DNA from: Azoarcus sp.
GTDB taxonomy: Bacteria; Pseudomonadota; Gammaproteobacteria; Burkholderiales; Rhodocyclaceae
Direction: 5' to 3'
Length of the DNA: 10,220 bases
Assembly: GCA_023230755.1 (NCBI GenBank)
Contig: JALNWS010000143.1
Coordinates: 1-10,220 of the forward strand
In this document: piece after piece, positions 1-6,167 of the stretch
Layout of the letters: each line of letters starts with the position of its first letter
Position numbering within the stretch: the stretch's first letter is position 1
Notes under the pieces: generated by a model
Database searches by the model: none
The model's input: the letters and a program-made list of their open reading frames with translations, nothing else
What the model was told of the DNA's origin: nothing
Made by a program: the position numbers and the translations under genes

Positions 1-18
1 CAAGGTGCTGCACCGCGA

Positions 19-1806
19 ATGAAGGACTCGCTTTCGCTCTACCGCCGCCTGCTCGGCACGCTGCGCCCGTATCGCAAGGTCGTGGTGCTGTCGGTGCTGG
101 CCATGATTGCGGCCGCCTCGCTTGAGCCGGTGCTGCCAGCCCTGCTCAAGCCGCTGATCGACGAGAGCCTGATCGGCAAGAACCACACTGCACAATGGCA
201 GATTCCGCTGTTCCTGATGCTGGCCTTTCTCGGCAAGGGCATCGCCGAGTATGTCGCCAACGTTTCCAGCCAGTGGATCGCCAACAAGGCCATCACCGAC
301 CTGCGTCAGGCGGTGTTTCGCCATCAGCTCCACCTGCCGCTGTCCGTGCATCAGGCCGAATCCGGCGGGCGCATGCTGTCGCGCATCCTGTACGACATCC
401 CGCAGGTGGGTGCAGCGCTGTCGAACGCGTGGATCATCGTCATCCGCGACAGTTTCGTAATCCTCGGCCTCACCGGCTACCTGATCTACACCGCCTGGGA
501 GCTCACGCTGCTGATCCTGGCCATCGCGCCGGTCGTGGCGTGGCTGATCCGGGTGGCGAGCCGCAAGCTGCGCGGATCGAACCGCGACATGCAGGTCACC
601 ACCGGCCGCGTCACCGGCGCAGTGGAAGCCTCGCTGTCGGGCATCCGCGAAGTCAAGCTGTTCGGCACCCACGACTACGAAGACCAGCGCTTCGCCAGCC
701 TTGCAGAGCGGCTGCGCAAACAGACGATGCACACCGTGCGGGTGTCATCGGCCAACGCGCCGCTGGTGCAGGTGCTTGCCGCAGCGGCAGTGTCGGCGGT
801 GATCTGGACCGCGTCCGCGCTCTCGGCCGAAAACAGGCTGAGTCCGGGTGAGTTCGTCTCCTTCGTCACCGCGATGTCGATGCTGTTCGAGCCTATCCGG
901 CGCCTGACCAACATCAACGCAGTCATCCAGCGCGGGCTCGCCGGCGCGCAGAGCATTTTCGAACTGCTGGATACCGCCGTCGAAACAGACACTGTCGACG
1001 CCACCGGTGCCACGCGCCCCCGCGCACGCGGCGAGCTGCGCTTCGAGCAGGTCGGGTTCAGCTACCCGGGGCAGAATGGACTGGCCCTGGACAGCTTCGA
1101 CCTGAGCATCCATCCAGGCGAAACGATTGCGCTGGTCGGCGCATCGGGCAGCGGAAAGAGCACGCTGATCAATCTCATCGCACGTTTCTTCTTACCGCAG
1201 CACGGCCGCATCCTGCTCGACGGCGAAGCGCTCGACACACTGCCGCTGGGCTGGCTGCGCGCGCAACTGGGCTGGGTCGGCCAGCATGTGGTGCTGTTCG
1301 ACGACAGCGTCGCCGCCAACATCGCCTACGGCCAGCCGCAGACGCCGCTTGCACAGATCGAGGCCGCCGCGCGTGCAGCCCATGCCTGGGACTTCATTCA
1401 GGCCCTGCCCGAAGGTCTCGCCACCCGTATCGGCCCCAACGGCAGTCAGCTCTCGGGTGGCCAGCGCCAGCGCATCGCGATCGCCCGCGCCTTTCTGCGC
1501 GACGCACCCATCCTGCTGCTCGACGAGGCCACCTCTGCGCTCGACAATGCGTCGGAGCGTGCAGTCAAGAACGCACTCGACACCCTGCGCAAGGATCGCA
1601 CCGTGCTCGTCGTCGCCCACCGTCTGTCGACGATTCGCGATGCAGACCGCATCGTGGTGATGGAGCACGGCAGGATCGTGGAGTCGGGCACGCACGAAGC
1701 ACTGGCCGCAGCCAACGGAAGCTACGCCCGCCTGCTCGCCAGCGGCACTGACATCGCCCCCGCCACCACCGCCGAACCGGCAGCGGCACCGCAGCCGGCG
1801 CCCTGA
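19..1806 (+). CDS. msbA: MsbA-type lipid A / core-LPS export ABC transporter (fused permease-ATPase)
   Basis: A 595-residue half-transporter with the usual MsbA length and layout; the homodimer flips lipid A-core from the inner to the outer leaflet of the inner membrane using ATP. The N-terminal part (about residues 15-315) is a six-helix type 1 exporter membrane domain with hydrophobic runs near 20-45, 62-82, 135-178 and 245-290. The C-terminal part (about 338-575) is the nucleotide-binding domain: Walker A GASGSGKS at 374-381, Q-loop Gln422, signature LSGGQ at 478-482, Walker B ILLLDE at 498-503 and switch His534. All catalytic motifs are intact. A Pro/Ala-rich tail (about 580-595) follows. 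The reading frame stays open upstream to the window edge, but the ATG at 19 fits family N-termini; AAGGTG at 2-7 is at best a weak ribosome binding site. A generic lipid or peptide exporter is the alternative; the surrounding LPS genes favour MsbA. Confidence 0.9.
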   Translation: MKDSLSLYRRLLGTLRPYRKVVVLSVLAMIAAASLEPVLPALLKPLIDESLIGKNHTAQWQIPLFLMLAFLGKGIAEYVANVSSQWIANKAITDLRQAVFRHQLHLPLSVHQAESGGRMLSRILYDIPQVGAALSNAWIIVIRDSFVILGLTGYLIYTAWELTLLILAIAPVVAWLIRVASRKLRGSNRDMQVTTGRVTGAVEASLSGIREVKLFGTHDYEDQRFASLAERLRKQTMHTVRVSSANAPLVQVLAAAAVSAVIWTASALSAENRLSPGEFVSFVTAMSMLFEPIRRLTNINAVIQRGLAGAQSIFELLDTAVETDTVDATGATRPRARGELRFEQVGFSYPGQNGLALDSFDLSIHPGETIALVGASGSGKSTLINLIARFFLPQHGRILLDGEALDTLPLGWLRAQLGWVGQHVVLFDDSVAANIAYGQPQTPLAQIEAAARAAHAWDFIQALPEGLATRIGPNGSQLSGGQRQRIAIARAFLRDAPILLLDEATSALDNASERAVKNALDTLRKDRTVLVVAHRLSTIRDADRIVVMEHGRIVESGTHEALAAANGSYARLLASGTDIAPATTAEPAAAPQPAP

Positions 1807-1816
1807 GCAGAACGCC

Positions 1817-2851
1817 ATGCCAGGCACTACCGCACTCTACTTCGTCGCCTCACCGCTGCAATATCTGGCCGCGCGCCGCATCGCCGCCACTGCGGAAGCC
1901 GGTAGCCGCCAGGTGCTGATCTGGTACAAGCACGGCGTCGCGTCGATCATCAGGCCCGAAGAATGGGACGCCGCGAGCTACATGTCCTGGCCACGCTGGG
2001 AGCCACTGCCGGGCTTGCTCGGACGGCATCGCCGACTGCGCGCCAACATCGACCTCGTTGCCGCACTCGTCGACCACTGCGACACCCTGCACATCCACAG
2101 CGCGGTGTTCGACACGGAAGCGATCAACTACTTTCTGCGGGCGCTCCCCAGGGCCTGCGGCGCGCGCACGATGCATGCGCGCATCCTGCCCGACGGCATC
2201 ATCAGCACCCGCCGCTACCCGTTGAACATGAGCAAGCGGCTCGCCCAGTGTGCACGCAAGCTGCGCCGCCTGATCGCCCCCGAGCTCGACTACTGGTGCT
2301 TCGGCGGCGACCGCATCGGCTCCGATGCGGCCTTCTGCGACCGTATCTACGTACTGCCCGGACTCCCGCACGAATACCCGGCGGCAAAGGTGCATGTCTT
2401 GCCGCCACTGGTCGAGCCCGCAGTGCAACTGCCGGACGCGACAGACAGGGGCCGCCGCGCGCTGGTGATCGGGCAACCGCTCACCGGCTTCGAGCTCATG
2501 TCGCAGGGCGACCTCACCGCAGTCACGGGGGAGATCCGGGCCTGGCTCGCAACCCATGGATTCGACGCCATCGATTACAAGGGCCACCCCAAGGACGCCC
2601 AACTCGAGCTCTCGCACCCCGATTACCGCGTGATCACACCGGAACAGGCACTGGAAGTGTTCATGGCGGGCACGCATTACGATGCGGTAGTCGGCGTGCG
2701 CTCCTCCGCACTGCTGTTCGCGCGTCAGATCTATCCTGCGACGACGCCGGTCGAGGCCTTCGGCTGGTCCCGCGTCCGCTTCAAGTCCGCCGCCGAGAGG
2801 CAGGACATGGAACACACATTCGCCGCCGTCGGCGTTGCCATTCACCCCTGA
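1817..2851 (+). CDS. Putative GT-B sialyltransferase-like glycosyltransferase (GT52/GT38-like, polysialyltransferase superfamily)
   Basis: A 344-residue soluble protein without signal peptide or membrane helix, so presumably cytoplasmic. Three motifs in the expected order recall bacterial GT52/GT38 sialyltransferases: an N-terminal strand ending in ASPLQYL (residues 11-17, like the family's 'TPLQ' start), a PDG at 125-127 in a predicted strand-loop (families have D/E-D/E-G), KGHPKD at 255-260 containing the HP motif, and VRSSALL at 294-300 containing the SS/ST motif. In those families HP and SS bind the CMP moiety of the donor and the D/E-D/E-G segment supplies the catalytic base. The first acidic residue is Pro here, which is a deviation. 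It starts 10 nt after msbA and ends 9 nt before the O-antigen ligase-like gene, without a strong ribosome binding site, so translational coupling is likely. Family placement is inferred from motifs; the donor (sialic acid, Kdo or another CMP-sugar) and acceptor cannot be read from the sequence. Confidence 0.62.
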   Translation: MPGTTALYFVASPLQYLAARRIAATAEAGSRQVLIWYKHGVASIIRPEEWDAASYMSWPRWEPLPGLLGRHRRLRANIDLVAALVDHCDTLHIHSAVFDTEAINYFLRALPRACGARTMHARILPDGIISTRRYPLNMSKRLAQCARKLRRLIAPELDYWCFGGDRIGSDAAFCDRIYVLPGLPHEYPAAKVHVLPPLVEPAVQLPDATDRGRRALVIGQPLTGFELMSQGDLTAVTGEIRAWLATHGFDAIDYKGHPKDAQLELSHPDYRVITPEQALEVFMAGTHYDAVVGVRSSALLFARQIYPATTPVEAFGWSRVRFKSAAERQDMEHTFAAVGVAIHP

Positions 2852-2860
2852 CCTTTCATC

Positions 2861-4177
2861 ATGAACGCAGCCCTGACCCCAACCTCACCGCATGCCACCG
2901 ACTCATTCAATGCCCTGCGTGCGTTCTGTGATTTCACGGTCTGGCTCACCTTTGCCGGCCTTGTCAGCCTGCGCGGCCCGGCCAGCCCGGGGACAATGGC
3001 GGCATTGCTGGCGCTGACCGGCTTCGCGCTGCTCGTGTATCGGAGAGATGCGGATCGCAAGGATCTCGGGATGGCGGCGCTGTTCCTCGTCCTGCCGGCA
3101 CACGATGCGCTCAACATGGCACTGACCGGCTGGGACGCGGGCATGCTCGACAAATCGGGCCGGCTGATCCTGGGCTTTTTCGTCTACTTCGCCATCAGCC
3201 GGGTGGGCATCCATGCCCGCGCCCTGCGCTGGGGCGTCATCGCCGGCTGCATTGCGGCTGCGGCACTGGCCGCTTATCAGGCACAGGTACTCGGCCTCGA
3301 GCGCGCCAGCGGGTTCATGAATGCGATTCCGTTCGGCAACGACGCCCTCCTCCTCGGTTTTCTGGCGCTTGCCGCGTGGATCGTAAGCCCGCGAGCCGAA
3401 AGAACACCGCTGCTCCATACCTGTACCCTGACCGCGCTTGCCTGCGCCATCTATGCCTCGTATGCGTCCGGGACGCGCGGCGGATGGGTCGTTGCGCCGG
3501 CGCTGATCTGGATTCTGAGCCTGGGCGCGAGAGACATGCGACGCAGCCTTCGTACCGGCGTGACGGTCGGCATCCTGTCGCTGCTGGTCATCGGCCTGGC
3601 CCTGCTGCCGGTACTGAACGAGCGCACCGCGAACGAACTCAACAACGTCACCACTGTCATCACCACCAGCAATCACGACGCAGCATCGATGACGCTGTCG
3701 TCGATCGGCACCCGGCTCCACCTTTACCGGATCGGCTTCGACGCCTTCATGTCCCGCCCGGTGCTCGGCATCGGCGTTGCAAACCTTGGCGAATACCTCG
3801 CAGCCGGCGCGGAAGCGGGCACCATCAATCCCGCAGCGGCGCAGTTCACACACCTGCACTCCGGCATCGTGGACACCCTCGCCCGCGGCGGCTTGCTCGG
3901 ACTGGCGGCGCTGGCGTATTTCGTGCTCGGTCTGGCCCGGCATTTCCACCGCGCGCTCGTCACCTCGGACGATGACGACGTGCGCTACTTTGCGCTGACC
4001 GGCCTGCTGTGCATCGCGGCGGCACTGCTGTTCTCGCTGTCGAACGTGTTTTTCCCCGCCATCGTCGGCACCAACATTCTGCTCATGACGCTGGCCGTGC
4101 CTGCGGGCGCACTGGCCTGCAGAACCCGTCGGACCGGCTGCGGCAAACGCCCCGGCGCGAAAGGAGCCACCGCATGA
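2861..4177 (+). CDS. O-antigen ligase / polymerase-like polytopic membrane protein (WaaL/Wzy_C family)
   Basis: A 438-residue integral membrane protein with about ten to twelve hydrophobic segments (for example 24-60, 70-88, 101-118, 122-144, 158-176, 188-220, 232-252, 343-358, 376-395, 397-420). Between about 253 and 340 lies a long periplasmic loop, the hallmark of WaaL and Wzy. Family motifs are visible: SGTRGGW (203-209), GTRLHLYRIGFDAF (283-296) followed by PVLGIG (300-305), and THLHSGIVDTLARGGLLGL (330-348). Arg206, Arg285 and His331/His333 are the natural candidates for the functionally important Arg/Arg/His set known from WaaL ligases. The protein would transfer lipid-linked glycan onto lipid A-core, or polymerise repeat units, at the periplasmic face. 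Sequence alone does not separate ligase from polymerase; the MsbA and core-GT context favours ligase, but no wzx or wzz is in view. It overlaps the next gene by ATGA. Confidence 0.82.
   Translation: MNAALTPTSPHATDSFNALRAFCDFTVWLTFAGLVSLRGPASPGTMAALLALTGFALLVYRRDADRKDLGMAALFLVLPAHDALNMALTGWDAGMLDKSGRLILGFFVYFAISRVGIHARALRWGVIAGCIAAAALAAYQAQVLGLERASGFMNAIPFGNDALLLGFLALAAWIVSPRAERTPLLHTCTLTALACAIYASYASGTRGGWVVAPALIWILSLGARDMRRSLRTGVTVGILSLLVIGLALLPVLNERTANELNNVTTVITTSNHDAASMTLSSIGTRLHLYRIGFDAFMSRPVLGIGVANLGEYLAAGAEAGTINPAAAQFTHLHSGIVDTLARGGLLGLAALAYFVLGLARHFHRALVTSDDDDVRYFALTGLLCIAAALLFSLSNVFFPAIVGTNILLMTLAVPAGALACRTRRTGCGKRPGAKGATA
4160..4166 (+). promoter_or_regulatory. Ribosome binding site fixing the start of the GT29-like gene
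   Basis: AAAGGAG lies 7 nt before the ATG at 4174, inside the last codons of the upstream membrane-protein gene. It is one of the two clearest Shine-Dalgarno sequences in the window. It supports the ATG at 4174 over the in-frame GTG at 4009, which would force a 169-nt overlap with a well-supported gene. Confidence 0.75.
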
Positions 4178-4785
4178 GCACACGCGAACAGGACAGACTA
4201 GCCGACCTCGTGCGCGACCTTGAGGGCAAACGGGTCGTGGTGATCGGCAACAGCGAAAGCCAGTTCTCCCAGCATCTCGGGGCACGCATCGACACCTACG
4301 ACGTCGTCGTACGCATGAACCTCGGCTCGATTCGCGCACCAGAGCATCAGGGCAGTCGCACCGACGTGGTGTTTACCTCGTCGGAGAAGCTCACGGCGGC
4401 CATGATTGATGACTGGTTCAAACCGTCCTGGGTGGTGTGGGCCACGCCCAAGCGCGAGAAGATGCCCGACCTCAGCGCACTGGGCGAACGCCTGGTGCTG
4501 CATCCGGTGGACATCTGGGAGGCACTGCATGCCCGCATCGAACCCGCACGCCCCTCGACCGGGCTGATCGCACTGAACTTCCTGTTCAATCACTGCCGCT
4601 GCGCCGAACTGGCCTTCGCCGGCTTTGATTTCTTCGCCAGCGGCACCTTCTACAACCGCAAGTTCTTCGGCCTCATCAAGCATCCGCGCAAGGCCTCGAA
4701 ACCACACGACGGATCGGAAGAACAACGCGTCGTGGCAGCCATGATCGCCAGCGGCCGCATGCACAACCTTGCCGAGGCAGACTGA
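4174..4785 (+). CDS. GT29 sialyltransferase-like glycosyltransferase (small bacterial form)
   Basis: A 203-residue protein without signal or transmembrane segment. It carries recognisable counterparts of the GT29 sialylmotifs known from animal and plant enzymes. An L-motif-like block is at about 19-50: GKRVVVIGNSES, then IDTYDVVVRMN, with Asn26 and Asn49 as the donor-nucleotide-contacting asparagines. An S-motif-like block is at about 126-154: RPSTG, an aliphatic helix, then FAGFDFF. A VS-like His-x4-Glu pair is His178/Glu183. In GT29 these motifs bind CMP-sugar and the VS/motif III histidine acts in catalysis; plant relatives are implicated in handling Kdo-type sugars. The stalk and membrane anchor of eukaryotic members are absent, as expected for a cytoplasmic bacterial enzyme, and there is no Cys in the L block, so the animal L-S disulfide cannot form. 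The start overlaps the upstream stop (ATGA) and has a strong ribosome binding site. Family call fairly firm; substrate unknown. Confidence 0.72.
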   Translation: MSTREQDRLADLVRDLEGKRVVVIGNSESQFSQHLGARIDTYDVVVRMNLGSIRAPEHQGSRTDVVFTSSEKLTAAMIDDWFKPSWVVWATPKREKMPDLSALGERLVLHPVDIWEALHARIEPARPSTGLIALNFLFNHCRCAELAFAGFDFFASGTFYNRKFFGLIKHPRKASKPHDGSEEQRVVAAMIASGRMHNLAEAD

Positions 4786-4789
4786 AATC

Positions 4790-5800
4790 ATGGCTCGCAC
4801 CTACCGCGTGGCGATCTTCAACGACACCCGCCGCACCTCGCATTACGGCTGCGAGATCGTCATGGAAACGCTGATTGCAAACCTGCGTCGGCGTGGCATC
4901 GAACCCGCCTTCTTCTGGCCCATGGGACAGGACTGGCGCGGACGGGACGAGGTCGCCGCTGCACTGCGCACAGTGGATGCGGTCATCGTCAATGGCGAAG
5001 GCTCGATACACAATAGCGCGCGCCGCGATCGCGCCCACTACCTCACCGAGATCGCTGCATTCGCGCGCACAACGGCGAATATCCCGTCCTTCCTCGTCAA
5101 CAGTTCGCTGTTCGACCTTGAGCCGAAAATCATCGACAACCTGCGTCACTTCGACGCCATCTATCTGCGCGAAAGCCGCTCGCTCGCTGCACTCGAGGGC
5201 AGTGGCATCGACGCCGCGATCGTCCCCGACCTGACGCTTCTCACCCCCTGCCCGACGCCGGCCGGCCCGCGCGCGGGCATCCTCGGCACCGATTCGGTCA
5301 AGGCCGACGTTGCCGCCCGCCTGAAGCACCTCAGCAAGTCCAAGGGCTGGGACTACAGCAGGCTCACCCATGCAGCCTTCCCGAGTCGCGCCGAGCATGG
5401 CTTGCGCGAATACCTGCGCCGCGGTGCAAAGTGGCTGCATGCGGTGCTGACCGGGCGCAATACGCGCGACCGCAAGCGCTTCCTTGCCTGGCTTGCCACC
5501 CATCAGCTGCTGTGCACCGGGCGCTTCCATGCCGTGACCCTGGCGCTGGCCACGCACACACCCTTCCTCGCGCTTGCGTCCAATACACCCAAGATCTCCG
5601 GCCTGCTCGAAGACGTGTTCGGACATGACGATCGGGTCGTTCCGCTGAGCACGCTGGAAGCCGTGTCCGACCCGTTCGCCCACCTCTTCAGCGCCACGGA
5701 AGAGCTCGCCCTGACGGACTTCCTCGAATCGACCCGGATCCGCGCCGCCGCCATGTTCGACGCAATCCGCAGCCGGCTCGACAGCGCTCGCGCCAGCTAG
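4790..5800 (+). CDS. Polysaccharide pyruvyl transferase family protein (PF04230-like)
   Basis: A 336-residue soluble protein. Family features are visible: an N-terminal block NDTRRTSHYGCEIV (11-24) in the nucleotide-binding position, VIVNGEGSIHN (65-75), where members typically have a Gly/Gly-rich loop after a hydrophobic strand, IVPDLTLL (144-151), CTGRFHAVTLAL (242-253) and SNTPKISGLL (264-273). PF04230 members such as CsaB and WcaK transfer pyruvate from phosphoenolpyruvate to form ketals on glycan sugars; the fold resembles GT-B, and some members may be plain glycosyltransferases. The chosen ATG lies 4 nt after the GT29-like stop; a GAGG at 4774-4777 is the only weak ribosome binding site. 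An in-frame TTG at 4769 is possible but would overlap the upstream gene by 17 nt. It appears to be the last gene of block 1. Placement next to the GT29-like gene suggests both act on the same glycan. Acceptor sugar unknown. Confidence 0.78.
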   Translation: MARTYRVAIFNDTRRTSHYGCEIVMETLIANLRRRGIEPAFFWPMGQDWRGRDEVAAALRTVDAVIVNGEGSIHNSARRDRAHYLTEIAAFARTTANIPSFLVNSSLFDLEPKIIDNLRHFDAIYLRESRSLAALEGSGIDAAIVPDLTLLTPCPTPAGPRAGILGTDSVKADVAARLKHLSKSKGWDYSRLTHAAFPSRAEHGLREYLRRGAKWLHAVLTGRNTRDRKRFLAWLATHQLLCTGRFHAVTLALATHTPFLALASNTPKISGLLEDVFGHDDRVVPLSTLEAVSDPFAHLFSATEELALTDFLESTRIRAAAMFDAIRSRLDSARAS

Positions 5801-5950
5801 GCGCACGCGCCGGGGCAATGCGCCCTGCGTTCGACACATCCGCCCGACGCCGGCACCGCGCCTTCGCGCGCCCCCCTCTGCCGCGCGCCAACAGACGACA
5901 CACGATAATTCAACACCTTTTTCACACTCTCGCGGGCACATTGCACCCAT

Positions 5951-5964
5951 GCGGCCAAGGCCGC
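5951..5964. repeat. Perfect inverted repeat (hairpin), first of a tandem pair
   Basis: GCGGCC and GGCCGC are exact reverse complements separated by AA. In RNA this would probably fold as a 5-bp stem with a CAAG loop. No T-run follows, so it is not an intrinsic terminator. It lies in the non-coding gap 204 nt before the heptosyltransferase start. Confidence 0.45.
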
Positions 5965-5965
5965 T

Positions 5966-5988
5966 GCCGCACGCCATCTGGATGCGGC
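5966..5988. repeat. Inverted repeat (hairpin), second of a tandem pair
   Basis: GCCGCA (5966-5971) pairs exactly with TGCGGC (5983-5988). Inside the loop CCA (5974-5976) can pair with TGG (5979-5981), giving a stem with a small internal loop. An alternative register pairs CACGCC (5970-5975) with GGCGTG (5986-5991). It begins one base after the preceding hairpin. No T-run follows. Confidence 0.4.
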
Positions 5989-6167
5989 GTGGTCGCGAAG
6001 TATCCCGCACGCGCCGGTCAGTTCTCTCGCCTTCGTCTCAGGCCAGGTAACTGCTCGAAGCTTGCAGCGGAAGACGACGCGACATCGTTGCCCGCGTCTC
6101 CGCGTTCGGTCTCGTGCGCAGAATCATGGGCATGCGCAGACGGCGACGCATTTCGCCCACGGACTCA

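Larger units (their letters stand above)
5801..6167. other. Intergenic region, 367 nt, between the two gene blocks
   Basis: No protein-coding gene is supported here. Just after the upstream stop are two short GC hairpins (GGCGC/GCGCC at 5800-5811 and GGGC/GCCC at 5813-5825), neither followed by a T-run, so they do not make a standard intrinsic terminator. An AT-richer patch lies at about 5901-5927, with GATAAT at 5904-5909 resembling a -10 hexamer, but no -35 hexamer is found at 16-18 nt upstream. Two further adjacent hairpins follow at 5951-5964 and 5966-5988. The remaining roughly 180 nt to the ATG at 6168 show no clear motif. The most likely role is a promoter plus a long 5' leader for the heptosyltransferase block; this is inference. 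Confidence 0.4.

Noticed and set aside
1850..2845. A 331-codon minus-strand frame opposite the GT52/GT38-like gene
   Set aside because: The plus-strand frame has ordered family motifs and operon-like spacing; the minus frame has neither.
2903..4339. A 478-codon open frame on the minus strand
   Set aside because: It lies opposite the O-antigen ligase-like gene, is Arg/Gly/Gln-rich without any recognisable domain, and such mirror frames are expected in GC-rich coding DNA.
5800..5825. Possible intrinsic terminator after the pyruvyl-transferase-like gene
   Set aside because: Two short GC stems exist but no T-run follows, so a Rho-independent terminator is not supported.
5934..5945. A GGGCACATTGCA string reminiscent of a sigma-54 promoter
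   Set aside because: The GG and GC elements are separated by 6 nt rather than the required 10, so it does not fit the -24/-12 pattern.
4676..6010. A 444-codon open frame on the minus strand reaching into the non-coding gap
   Set aside because: Most of it mirrors the pyruvyl-transferase-like gene; composition is shadow-like (Arg, Gly, Cys rich), and I see no family motif in the part that enters the gap.
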